Shown: in pieces, positions 1 to 7,645 of the stretch | Layout: each line of letters opens with the position of its first letter | How positions within the stretch are numbered: the stretch's first letter is position 1 | Source: Zunongwangia sp. ESRF-bin46 | Lineage (GTDB): Bacteria; Bacteroidota; Bacteroidia; Flavobacteriales; Flavobacteriaceae | Direction of reading: 5' to 3' | Assembly (NCBI GenBank): GCA_002631855.1 | Contig: NTLF01000017.1 | Location: 248,001-312,000 of the forward strand | DNA: 64,000 nt | Position numbers and translations under genes: made by a program | Notes under the pieces: model-generated | What the model was told of the DNA's origin: nothing | The model's database searches: none | What the model saw: the letters and a program-made list of their open reading frames with translations, nothing else

Positions 1-27
1 ATCCTGCTTCAATATATAAAGCAGGAT
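1..27 (-). terminator. Hairpin downstream of the OmpA lipoprotein gene (cut by window edge)
   Basis: Arms 1-9 (ATCCTGCTT) and 19-27 (AAGCAGGAT) are perfect complements around a 9-nt loop. It lies 26 nt past the stop of the minus-strand gene ending at 54, where a terminator is expected. The T-tract that would prove it would fall before position 1 and cannot be seen. Confidence 0.5.
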
Positions 28-53
28 TAATTGTGTATTAGTGTAAATAGTTC

Positions 54-770
54 TTAATTTCCACCTTGTTGTGCTTCCTGTTCTGCATCATCTACCATTT
101 TTTCATTAGGTACGATGGCAACATTTACACGACGGTTTTGAGCACGACCAGCTTCTGTACTGTTATCTGCCACTGGCGTTTGTTCTCCAAACCAGTTAGT
201 TGTAAACCTTCCATTACTCAACCCTTTTGTTTGTGTAAAGTAATTAGTAACAGATTGTGCGCGTTGCTTAGAAAGCGTCATGTTATACGCTTCAGAACCT
301 GTACTATCTGTATGCCCAACTACCAATACATCGGTATCTGGATATTCACGAAGTACGTTAGCAAGCTTATCTAATGTTGCTTGTGATGCTGCGTTAATAT
401 TGTATTTATTAGTATCAAAATAAACACCACTGTTTTCATCGAAAGTAACTACAATACCATCGTCTACACGTTCTACTTGTGCTCCCGGTATTTCAGTTTC
501 AATTTTCTGGGCTTGTTTGTCCATTTTATTACCAATAATAACTCCAGCAGCTCCTCCTGCAACACCACCAATTACGGCTCCTAACTCTCCATTACCACCT
601 TTACCAATATTATTACCTAAAATGGCTCCTAATACAGCTCCTCCAGTGGCACCTATTACAGCACCCTTTTGTTTGTTGTTTGCATTTTTAACAGCCTCAC
701 AGTTTGTAAATGCCGTTAAAAAAAGGAAGGCTAAGCCAATAATCGATATTTGTTTAAGTGTCTTTTTCAT
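54..770 (-). CDS. OmpA-family lipoprotein with glycine-zipper region
   Basis: A 238-residue outer-membrane lipoprotein predicted to tether the envelope to peptidoglycan. The N-terminus is a lipoprotein signal ending in a lipobox-like FTNC, with lipidated Cys near residue 24. Residues about 36-82 are a Gly/Ala-rich zipper (GAVIGATGGAVLGAILGNN type) resembling the Gly-zipper OmpA group. The C-terminal half, about 105-222, is an OmpA C-terminal domain with VVGHTDSTGS and a late AQNRRVNV motif, the residues that bind diaminopimelate in the family. The start overlaps the stop of the upstream lipocalin-like gene by one base (TAATG), so the two are probably translationally coupled. Family assignment is firm; the exact role is inferred. 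Confidence 0.9.
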   Translation of the reverse strand: MKKTLKQISIIGLAFLFLTAFTNCEAVKNANNKQKGAVIGATGGAVLGAILGNNIGKGGNGELGAVIGGVAGGAAGVIIGNKMDKQAQKIETEIPGAQVERVDDGIVVTFDENSGVYFDTNKYNINAASQATLDKLANVLREYPDTDVLVVGHTDSTGSEAYNMTLSKQRAQSVTNYFTQTKGLSNGRFTTNWFGEQTPVADNSTEAGRAQNRRVNVAIVPNEKMVDDAEQEAQQGGN

Positions 771-1249
771 TATTCATTAATTTTAGTAAAGTTCATATTT
801 ATTGTAAAAGGAGATCCTTCTAGGTTAACTGTTTGTTCCCAGCGCATTGTTGACTCATTCAACTGCGTTAGTTGCAAACGGAAACCAACATCATTATCAG
901 ATTTTCCTTTAGCATTGGTTGGTTTTAGTAAGAAGTCGTAAAGACCTGTTGTAGGATCTATCTCCTGTATAGTAAAGATAAAGTTTCTATCTCCTGTAGG
1001 GCAATCTGAATTATTTATAGTGTATACTCCTGTGTTATTATTCGGAATAAATCTCCAGGTACTACCTTCAAAACATTCTTTTGAAGTATCTCCCAACAAG
1101 GAAACATTAAATTCCCCAGATTCACTATATGTTATATTATCCAAAGACCAATATCCTTTGATGATTTTACGTGATTCAGAAACTGTTTTGGAAACACCGC
1201 AAGACAATACGGTCATAGCCACTACAGCTAATATAATTAGTTTTTTCAT
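770..1249 (-). CDS. Lipocalin-like lipoprotein
   Basis: 159 residues starting with a lipoprotein signal (lipobox VLSC, Cys at residue 17). After the signal the pattern 'GYWSLDNITYSESG', then 'STWRFIPNNNTGVYTI', alternating beta-strand stretches and a final 'MRWEQTVNLEG...INMNFTKI' match the small lipocalin-like proteins common in Flavobacteriia, which often sit beside OmpA-like lipoproteins. It is first in a two-gene operon with the OmpA lipoprotein (one-base overlap). The ligand is unknown. The lipocalin label is by pattern only; a generic beta-barrel lipoprotein of unknown function is the alternative. Confidence 0.75.
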   Translation of the reverse strand: MKKLIILAVVAMTVLSCGVSKTVSESRKIIKGYWSLDNITYSESGEFNVSLLGDTSKECFEGSTWRFIPNNNTGVYTINNSDCPTGDRNFIFTIQEIDPTTGLYDFLLKPTNAKGKSDNDVGFRLQLTQLNESTMRWEQTVNLEGSPFTINMNFTKINE

Positions 1250-1296
1250 ACTTGGTAATTTTAAATTTTAAGGGTTAGTATAATTTAATTAATATT

Positions 1297-1458
1297 TTAT
1301 CTTCTAAACAATCTAGATAATAAAGATAGTACAAGTAGTACTAAAAATATCCAAAAGATAATCATTGCGATATCAGTCGCACCTTCTGCGATGCCACCAA
1401 ATCCAAATATTGCCGCAATAATTGCGATTACTAGAAAAATAACAATCCAACGTACCAT
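1297..1458 (-). CDS. DUF1328-type small membrane protein (53 aa)
   Basis: A short gene filling the 307-base space between the lipocalin-like gene and the E1 dehydrogenase. It encodes a 53-residue protein beginning [20 protein letters not shown], followed by [11 protein letters not shown], a second hydrophobic segment and a basic end (SRLFRR). Two membrane spans with a G-F-G-G-I-A turn is the hallmark of the DUF1328 (YtjA-like) family, normally 50-60 residues, so length fits exactly. ATG at 1456-1458 follows an A/T-rich leader, TAA at 1297-1299. Function in the family is not established; in other bacteria relatives are stress-associated. It is probably its own transcript, with 98 bases to the next gene. 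Confidence 0.85.
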   Translation of the reverse strand: MVRWIVIFLVIAIIAAIFGFGGIAEGATDIAMIIFWIFLVLLVLSLLSRLFRR

Positions 1459-1556
1459 AATTTTTAAGTTTTAATGATTAGTATATCACTAAGGTACGTA
1501 ACAATCGTTCTTGAAAAGGAATGTTTACAATAAGTTTAACAGCAAATGTTAACATT

Positions 1557-3563
1557 TTAATAAGCTGCTAATGAAGCCAATTCTTCTTTAAAACGTTCTA
1601 TAGGAAGGTACTGTTTTTCAAGGTTTGCAGCGAATGGAACTGGGGTTTCCATACTTGCTACACGCTTAATTGGCGCGTCTAAATATTCAAAACAATTTTC
1701 AGAAATTAACGCTGAAATATCTGAAGCTAACCCACCAAACATGGAATCTTCTTGAAGGATAATCACTTTGTTGGTTTTCTTTACTGAAGCATAAATAGTT
1801 TCAGTATCTAACGGTGAAAGGGTTCGCAAATCAATTAAATCTGCTGAAATACTTGACATTTCATCTAAGGTTTCTAAAGCCCAATGCACTCCAGCGCCAT
1901 AGGTAACTATGGTAATGTCATTTCCTTCTCTTATTAAAGAAGCTTTTCCTAAAGGTAATGTGTAATAATCGATTGGAACTTCTTGACGAACACTTCTATA
2001 CAAAGCTTTGTGTTCAAAAAACATCACTGGGTTAGGATCTTCAACTGCTGTGGCCAGTAACCCTTTTGCATCATAAGGAAACGCTGGGTAAACTACCTTT
2101 AATCCGGGAGTATGGGTAAACCAAGCTTCGTTCGTCTGACTATGAAAAGGCCCTGCTCCCACTCCTGCGCCACAAGGCATTCGAATTACCACATCTGCTT
2201 TTTGGTTCCAACGATAATGACTTTTTGCTAAATAGTTTACAATAGGATTGAAACCTGAAGTTGCAAAATCGCCAAACTGCATTTCCATAACAGATTTATA
2301 TCCGTTGATAGAAAGCCCCATAGTAGCAGAAATTATGGAAGACTCGCATATAGGTGTGTTCCGCACACGGTCTTTACCGAATTCATCTATAAACCCATCG
2401 GTTATTTTAAAAACACCTCCGTACTCAGCTATATCTTGTCCCATGATTACAAGATTATCGTGACGTTGCATAGATTGTTTTAATCCTTGAGAGATTGCAT
2501 CAACCAAGCGAATTTCTTCGGTTTCATTATTGGGTGAAACTTCTTTGTATTCAAAGCTTTCATATAAATCATTCGTTTCGGTTGCTGTATCTGCTACAAT
2601 CACTTCTTCAGAAAAAGCCAAATCGAGGTTTTCGTTTATTTCAGAAATTATTTCCTCTTTAAATCGTGTGTTATCTTCTTCAGTAAGTAAATTTTTATTC
2701 CGAAGAAATGCTGCAAAATTTTCAAGAGGATCTTTGGCTGCCCACTCATCGATCAGTTCTTGCGGAACGTATTTGGTACCACTCGCCTCTTCATGGCCTC
2801 TCATTCTAAAGGTTTTAAACTCTAATAACACAGGCCGTGGGTTTTCCCGCATATCTTTTACCAGTGATTTCACTTTGGTATATACTTCCAGAATATTATT
2901 TCCTTCAACAATATGTGCTTCCATTCCGTAGCCTTTACCCCGGTCGGCAAGGTTTTCACAATTATACTGTTCATTAGTAGGAGTAGAAAGTCCGTATCCA
3001 TTATTTTCAATACAAAAAAGAACAGGTAATTGCCATACCGAAGCTACATTCAATGCTTCGTGAATGTCCCCTTCGCTTGTTCCACCTTCGCCAGTAAAAA
3101 CAGCACAGACCTGCTTATTATTTTTTAATTTGTTTCCTAAGGCAATACCATCGGCAACGCCAAATTGTGGCCCCAAGTGTGAAATCATCCCCACTATTTT
3201 AAACTCTTGAGTTCCAAAATGAAAACTACGGTCACGCCCTTTTGTAAAACCATTGGCTTTACCTTGCCATTGTGAGAATAATCGATATAAAGGTATATCG
3301 CGCGTAGTAAAAACACCTAGGTTTCGGTGCATGGGCAAAATATATTCATCTTTGTCTAAAACTGAAGTGATCCCAACCGATATGGCTTCTTGACCAATAC
3401 CACTAAACCATTTTGAAATTTTGCCCTGTCGTAATAAAATGAGCATCTTTTCCTCTATTAATCGAGGTTTCAACATTCTTTTATATAAGGAAATTAAAGT
3501 GGTATCATCAATATTGCTACGATCGTAATTAAATTGAATTGTAGATGCAGTTTCGGTGCTCAT
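1557..3563 (-). CDS. Fused E1 alpha/beta subunit of a 2-oxoacid (probably branched-chain) dehydrogenase
   Basis: A 668-residue thiamine-diphosphate enzyme that decarboxylates a 2-oxoacid and passes the acyl group to a lipoyl E2. Residues about 20-330 are the E1-alpha part, with the ThDP/Mg motif GEGGTSEGD at 158-166 ending in ENN near 186-188. Residues about 350-668 are the transketolase-like beta part ([15 protein letters not shown], then [15 protein letters not shown]). Two-subunit E1 enzymes usually come from two genes; a single-chain form is common in Bacteroidota. Sequence style is closer to branched-chain (2-oxoisovalerate) than to pyruvate E1, but substrate is an inference. No E2 or E3 gene is next to it. 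Divergent from the oxygenase operon at 3687. Confidence 0.88.
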   Translation of the reverse strand: MSTETASTIQFNYDRSNIDDTTLISLYKRMLKPRLIEEKMLILLRQGKISKWFSGIGQEAISVGITSVLDKDEYILPMHRNLGVFTTRDIPLYRLFSQWQGKANGFTKGRDRSFHFGTQEFKIVGMISHLGPQFGVADGIALGNKLKNNKQVCAVFTGEGGTSEGDIHEALNVASVWQLPVLFCIENNGYGLSTPTNEQYNCENLADRGKGYGMEAHIVEGNNILEVYTKVKSLVKDMRENPRPVLLEFKTFRMRGHEEASGTKYVPQELIDEWAAKDPLENFAAFLRNKNLLTEEDNTRFKEEIISEINENLDLAFSEEVIVADTATETNDLYESFEYKEVSPNNETEEIRLVDAISQGLKQSMQRHDNLVIMGQDIAEYGGVFKITDGFIDEFGKDRVRNTPICESSIISATMGLSINGYKSVMEMQFGDFATSGFNPIVNYLAKSHYRWNQKADVVIRMPCGAGVGAGPFHSQTNEAWFTHTPGLKVVYPAFPYDAKGLLATAVEDPNPVMFFEHKALYRSVRQEVPIDYYTLPLGKASLIREGNDITIVTYGAGVHWALETLDEMSSISADLIDLRTLSPLDTETIYASVKKTNKVIILQEDSMFGGLASDISALISENCFEYLDAPIKRVASMETPVPFAANLEKQYLPIERFKEELASLAAY

Positions 3564-3649
3564 AGTTTCTTTTTAGTACTTTCAAATGTAGAAAAAATAG
3601 CTGTTCAGCAAAGCGTTTAATTCACTTTTTTAACTTCGGAAATGACCTC

Positions 3650-3666
3650 TATATTTGGTATATTTG
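3650..3666 (+). promoter_or_regulatory. Tandem TATATTTG -7 boxes before the oxygenase operon
   Basis: Two exact copies of TATATTTG (3650-3657 and 3659-3666) match the Bacteroidota -7 consensus TAnnTTTG. They lie 21-37 bases before the ATG at 3687, in the 123-base divergent spacer with the E1 gene. No convincing -33 TTTG is seen at the expected 19-20 bases upstream. Confidence 0.5.
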
Positions 3667-3686
3667 TAATTTGAAAATAAAACCTT

Positions 3687-4637
3687 ATGAATAATATACC
3701 TAGCGTGGATCTTGCAGACTTCTTGTCTGATGACCCAAAAAGAAAACAAAAGTTTGTAGATGAAATTGGTGCCGCTTATGAAGAAATAGGCTTTGTATCT
3801 TTAAAAAATCATTTTTTAAGTGATGATTTAGTTGAAAAACTTTACAAAGAAATTAAAGCTTTCTTTGCTTTACCTGTTGAAGATAAAGAAAAGTATGAAA
3901 TAGAAGGGCTAGGTGGTCAACGCGGTTATGTTTCCTTCGGAAAAGAACACGCAAAAGGCAAAAAGGAAGGTGATTTAAAAGAGTTTTGGCATTTTGGTCA
4001 AGAACCTGATGCAGAAGCAAATTTACCTGAAGAATATCCTGATAATGTAGAAGTAAAAGAACTTCCTGATTTTAACCCTACCGGAATGGAAGCTTACCGA
4101 ATGCTTGAAAAAACAGGTATATACGTGCTTCGTGCCCTAGCATTATACATAGGTGTTGAAGAAACTTATTTTGATAAATGGGCCACCAACGGAAACAGTA
4201 TTTTACGCCCAATACATTACCCACCTATTACCGAAGAACCAAAAGGAGCCGTACGTGCCGGGGCTCACGGGGACATTAACTTGATTACCTTATTGATGGG
4301 AGCCTCAGCGGGAGGATTACAAGTATTACGCAAAGACGGCGAATGGATCGATGCCATTCCACAAGAAGACGAGTTGGTAATTAATGTAGGTGATATGCTG
4401 GAACGCCACACTAATAATAAACTACGTTCTACCATTCACCGAGTGGTAAACCCACCGAAAGAAGAGTGGGACAACCCACGTTATAGCATTCCATTTTTTA
4501 TGCACCCACGAAGTGACATGAAATTAAATTGCTTAGAAGAATGTATAGATGAAGAGCACCCGAAAGCATTTCCAGATATTACGGCAGGCGACTTTTTGCA
4601 CCAACGCTTAGTTGAAATAGGATTGATTAAAGAATAG
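3687..4637 (+). CDS. Isopenicillin N synthase-like 2-oxoglutarate/Fe(II) oxygenase
   Basis: 316-residue soluble non-haem iron oxygenase of the IPNS/plant-2OG dioxygenase family. The N-terminal region (1-100) carries the DIOX_N pattern (GFVSLKNH, then 'RGYVSFGKEHAKG'). The iron-binding triad is complete: H194 and D196 in AGAHGD and H251 in STIHRVVNPP; R265 and S267 (RYSIPFF) match the RxS co-substrate site. It is the first gene of an operon with the SUI1-like gene three bases downstream. Substrate is unknown; the family hydroxylates, desaturates or cyclises small molecules, and no beta-lactam pathway is nearby, so the family name should not be read as antibiotic synthesis. Confidence 0.88.
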   Translation: MNNIPSVDLADFLSDDPKRKQKFVDEIGAAYEEIGFVSLKNHFLSDDLVEKLYKEIKAFFALPVEDKEKYEIEGLGGQRGYVSFGKEHAKGKKEGDLKEFWHFGQEPDAEANLPEEYPDNVEVKELPDFNPTGMEAYRMLEKTGIYVLRALALYIGVEETYFDKWATNGNSILRPIHYPPITEEPKGAVRAGAHGDINLITLLMGASAGGLQVLRKDGEWIDAIPQEDELVINVGDMLERHTNNKLRSTIHRVVNPPKEEWDNPRYSIPFFMHPRSDMKLNCLEECIDEEHPKAFPDITAGDFLHQRLVEIGLIKE

Positions 4638-4640
4638 TTC

Positions 4641-4964
4641 ATGGATTTACAAGATCAGTTAAAAAATTTATTCCCAGATCACGAAACACCTGAAGAACCA
4701 AAGGAGGAAAAAACTAATGTTTGGCTTCAGGACGATCCCTTACATTGTAAATATGAAAAACGTCGCGGCAAACCCATCACTATTATTGATAACTACAATG
4801 GTGCCCAAAGTGACTTTAAGCAACTTGCCAAAGAACTGAAAAAAATGTTGGGTGTGGGTGGTAGTTTCAAAAACGAACAGATTATCATTCAAGGGGATTA
4901 CCGAAAAGAAATTATGGAATTTCTTGAAGATAAGGGATTCAACGTTAAACGTGTTGGGGGATGA
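4641..4964 (+). CDS. SUI1/YciH-like translation initiation factor
   Basis: 107 residues. A short charged N-terminal segment (PEEPKEEK) is followed by a SUI1 domain at about 38-107: basic strand RRGKPITII, helix with KQLAKELKKMLGVGGS, strand NEQIIIQGDYR and a final helix. This matches bacterial YciH/eIF1-type proteins, thought to influence start-codon selection or act on the 30S subunit under stress. It lies three bases after the oxygenase and overlaps the phosphorylase by four bases (ATGA), so it is in the middle of a coupled operon. Confidence 0.85.
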   Translation: MDLQDQLKNLFPDHETPEEPKEEKTNVWLQDDPLHCKYEKRRGKPITIIDNYNGAQSDFKQLAKELKKMLGVGGSFKNEQIIIQGDYRKEIMEFLEDKGFNVKRVGG

Positions 4965-5830
4965 AAATAGCAGAATCTGAGTTGATTTTAAATCCCAATG
5001 GCAGTATTTATCATCTTAACTTAAAACCCGAAGACCTCGCCCAAACTATCATAACTGTTGGTGACCCGGATCGGGTAGAAAGCATTTCAAAACATTTCGA
5101 TTCCATAGAAGTTAAAGTTCACAAAAGAGAATTTAAAACCCATACTGGCACGTATAATGGTAAACGGATTTCGGTAATTTCAACTGGAATAGGAACCGAT
5201 AATATCGATATTGTTTTTAATGAACTGGACGCTTTGGTCAATATTGATTTTGAAACAAGAACCATAAAAGAGACTCATACACAGCTCACTATTATTCGGG
5301 TGGGAACCTCTGGAGCCATTCAGCCCGATATTCCTATGGATAGTTTTTTAATTTCTGAAATAGCTATTGGTTTTGATAATTTGCTTCACTTTTATGGAAA
5401 TACATCTTTTTTAGACGAGTCTTTTTCCGAAGCATTTATGCAACACACAAATTGGTCTACCAAAAAATCAGCACCTTATGTAGTGAATGCAGACGAGTCA
5501 CTTTTGAATCTTTTTTCCGAAGAAAATTTTATTAAAGGAATAACAGCTACAAATGTTGGTTTTTATGGTCCGCAAGGAAGGGTATTACGACTTTCTACGC
5601 AGGATGAAAACTTGAATAACAAAATTGCTTCTTTCTCAATTAATAAAAAAAGAATTACTAACCTTGAGATGGAAACATCGGGAATCTACGGTATGGCAAG
5701 ATTATTGAACCATAAAGCCATATCATTAAACGCTATTTTAGCCAATAGGGCTAATGGCGAGTTTAGCCAAACACCACAAAAAACTGTGGAGAATTTAATT
5801 TTAAAGACTTTAGAAATAATTACGAGATGA
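4961..5830 (+). CDS. Nucleoside (uridine-type) phosphorylase
   Basis: 289-residue soluble enzyme of the PNP/UDP phosphorylase superfamily, which splits nucleosides with phosphate to a base and (deoxy)ribose-1-phosphate. Seen are the phosphate-site pattern TVGDPDRV near residue 32, the STGIGTDN loop near 75, the RVGTSGA strand near 112 and the late NLEMETSGIYGMA motif (Glu-Met-Glu contacting the ribose). The TVGDPDR start and overall arrangement are closest to uridine phosphorylase. Length suits the family. ATGA overlap at both ends places it third in the operon. Confidence 0.85.
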   Translation: MKIAESELILNPNGSIYHLNLKPEDLAQTIITVGDPDRVESISKHFDSIEVKVHKREFKTHTGTYNGKRISVISTGIGTDNIDIVFNELDALVNIDFETRTIKETHTQLTIIRVGTSGAIQPDIPMDSFLISEIAIGFDNLLHFYGNTSFLDESFSEAFMQHTNWSTKKSAPYVVNADESLLNLFSEENFIKGITATNVGFYGPQGRVLRLSTQDENLNNKIASFSINKKRITNLEMETSGIYGMARLLNHKAISLNAILANRANGEFSQTPQKTVENLILKTLEIITR

Positions 5831-6684
5831 AAAAGCTTCTCATAGGAGGTGTACCGGAACATTTTAACTTACCTTGGTATTTAACACTTCGTGACAAAAA
5901 ATACCATGATGAAGATATTAATCTTCGTTGGAAAGATTACTACGGCGGAACCGGCGAAATGTGTAAAGCCCTACGTGACGGTACTATTGATATGGCCGTT
6001 ATTTTAACCGAAGGCATTGTTCGTGACATTATAAACGGAAACGATGCGAAAATTGTTCAGGTGTTTGTAAAATCACCTTTACTTTGGGGAATTCACGTAG
6101 CCGAAAACTCAGACTATGAAGACGTTTCAGAATTAAAAGGTACCGAAGCAGCTATTAGCCGCTATGGTTCTGGTTCACACTTAATGGCGTATGTTAATGC
6201 CGAAAATCAAGGTTGGAATTATGAAGACGACCTAGATTTTAAAGTTATTAAAGACTTAGAAGGTGCTTTAAAAAATCTTCCCGAAGGAAATGGTGATTAT
6301 TTTATGTGGGAAAAGTTTACTACAAAACCATATGTAGATAATGGCCCATTTCGTTTGGTTGGCGAATGCCCTACCCCATGGCCCTGCTTTGTAATCGCAG
6401 TGCGTAATGAAATTTTAGAAAAAGATGGTGAGCTTATTTCTTCTATACTGGAAACTATTAACCAGACTACAAAGGAGTTTAAAGAAATCCCATCTATAGA
6501 TAAAATGATTTCTAATCGGTACGATCAAAAACTGGAAGATGTTCAGCAATGGTTGTCACTAACCGAGTGGAGTCAAAAAAATCTTACTGAAGAAGAACTA
6601 GAAAGCGTTCAAGAAAAGTTAATAGAATTAAATTTAATTGATAACAAAATAGCTTCAGAAGAGATCCTTTGGAAGCCTTCTTAA
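5827..6684 (+). CDS. Cytosolic NMT1/periplasmic-binding-protein-like protein
   Basis: 285 residues with the two-lobed substrate-binding-protein pattern: an opening strand LLIGGVPEHFNLPWYL, YYGGTGEMCKALRDGTIDMA (first lobe, typical of the NMT1/SsuA/THI5 fold), SELKGTEAAISRYGSGSH, then a C-terminal lobe with CPTPWPCFVIAVR. Unlike transporter binding proteins it has neither signal peptide nor lipobox, and no ABC permease or ATPase gene is near. It is the last gene of the four-gene operon, overlapping the phosphorylase by four bases. It may be a cytosolic ligand binder or a diverged enzyme; a function cannot be assigned. Confidence 0.7.
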   Translation: MKKLLIGGVPEHFNLPWYLTLRDKKYHDEDINLRWKDYYGGTGEMCKALRDGTIDMAVILTEGIVRDIINGNDAKIVQVFVKSPLLWGIHVAENSDYEDVSELKGTEAAISRYGSGSHLMAYVNAENQGWNYEDDLDFKVIKDLEGALKNLPEGNGDYFMWEKFTTKPYVDNGPFRLVGECPTPWPCFVIAVRNEILEKDGELISSILETINQTTKEFKEIPSIDKMISNRYDQKLEDVQQWLSLTEWSQKNLTEEELESVQEKLIELNLIDNKIASEEILWKPS

Positions 6685-6751
6685 AAAAATATTAATTTTT
6701 TACGCAACCTTTTTAAACCTAATCCATCTTACTATTGTAAAGTAAGAACAC

Positions 6752-6859
6752 ATGACCACATTTTTAATCATTTTAGGGGCTTTACTGGTAACAAATTTCT
6801 TGTTGTTACAATTTAGTTGCAACGACGCTGCTGAGCCCGAAACACCAGAAGACGAGTAA
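6752..6859 (+). CDS. 35-residue single-span membrane peptide
   Basis: A small reading frame in the 244-base gap after the operon. The product starts MTTFLIILGALLVTNFLLLQ, a single hydrophobic helix, then FSCNDAAEPETPEDE, an acidic tail. One Cys directly after the helix is reminiscent of a lipobox, but the residues before it (QFS) fit poorly. ATG at 6752-6754, TAA at 6857-6859, and a strong hairpin terminator follows 40 bases later, supporting a transcript. The clean membrane-plus-acidic-tail design favours a real gene; no function is known to me. Confidence 0.55.
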   Translation: MTTFLIILGALLVTNFLLLQFSCNDAAEPETPEDE

Positions 6860-6898
6860 AAAAGCTCGATCTAAAAATTTAAGTTTAAAGTAAATCTC

Positions 6899-6945
6899 AA
6901 AATTGAGGATAGCCTACTCCATAATAGGTTACCACTCAATTTTTT
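6899..6945 (+). terminator. Long hairpin terminator overlapping the 3' end of ung
   Basis: Outer arms AAAATTGAG (6899-6907) and CTCAATTTT (6935-6943) enclose an inner stem TAGCCTA (6910-6916)/TAGGTTA (6925-6931) with one G-T pair and an 8-nt loop; six Ts end at 6945. It would stop plus-strand transcripts from the oxygenase operon and the small peptide. The right half lies inside the last codons of ung on the other strand. Confidence 0.7.
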
Positions 6946-7594
6946 CTTTTCCGTTTTTTTCTAAATACGAATTTGCCTTACTAAAATGTTTATTGCCAAA
7001 CCAGTATCCTCTATTTGCACTTAAAGGTGAAGGATGGCCACTTGTTAAAACTAAGTGTTTATCTGCATCTATCTTTGCACCCTTTTTCTTGGCATAACCA
7101 CCCCACAATAAAAATACAAGTCCTTCCCTATTTTCTGAAAGTTTTGTGATTATCGCATCGGTAAATTGTTCCCATCCCTTTTTTTGATGGCTTCCAGCTT
7201 CATGTGCCCTAACTGTTAATGTTGCGTTCAATAATAAAACGCCTTGATCTGCCCATCGTTCTATATTTCCATTTGGCGGAACGGGTATTCCTATATCGCT
7301 TTTTATTTCTTCAAAAATATTGATTAAAGAAGGTGGTTTCTTTATACCATCTGCAACCGAAAAACATAAACCATTAGCTTGCCCCAAACCGTGATATGGA
7401 TCTTGACCCAATATCACTACTTTAACTTCATTAAATGGAGTATGGTCAAACGCTGAAAATATTTGTCTTCCAGGAGGGAAACAGGTGTTTTTAGCATACT
7501 CTTCTTTTACAAAACCAATCAGGTTTTTAAAATACGGTTTTTCAAATTCGCCAGCTAATTGGTCCTTCCAACTTTCTTCAATAATTACTTCCAT
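6929..7594 (-). CDS. ung: Uracil-DNA glycosylase (family 1)
   Basis: 221-residue base-excision repair enzyme removing uracil from DNA. The catalytic water-activating loop GQDPYHG is at 63-69 (Asp65), the base-pocket region GLCFSV at about 75-80, LLLNATLTV carries the uracil-specific Asn, and the DNA-intercalation loop HPSPLSANRG begins at H187. All family-1 signature elements and the length (about 220-230) are typical. Divergent from mutS2, with only 51 bases between the starts, so two DNA-maintenance genes share a promoter region. Confidence 0.97.
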   Translation of the reverse strand: MEVIIEESWKDQLAGEFEKPYFKNLIGFVKEEYAKNTCFPPGRQIFSAFDHTPFNEVKVVILGQDPYHGLGQANGLCFSVADGIKKPPSLINIFEEIKSDIGIPVPPNGNIERWADQGVLLLNATLTVRAHEAGSHQKKGWEQFTDAIITKLSENREGLVFLLWGGYAKKKGAKIDADKHLVLTSGHPSPLSANRGYWFGNKHFSKANSYLEKNGKEKIEW

Positions 7595-7600
7595 TATATG

Positions 7601-7608
7601 TATTTTTG
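7601..7608 (+). promoter_or_regulatory. TATTTTTG -7 box before mutS2
   Basis: TATTTTTG matches TAnnTTTG and lies 38 bases before the ATG of the MutS2-like gene, in the short ung/mutS2 divergent spacer. No clear -33 TTTG. Confidence 0.35.
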
Positions 7609-7645
7609 TAATCTATAAAATATAAAATTACAGTATTAAAGGCGA

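Noticed and set aside
2530-2931. 133-codon plus-strand frame
   Set aside because: Antisense to the fused E1 gene, which has intact catalytic motifs through this stretch.
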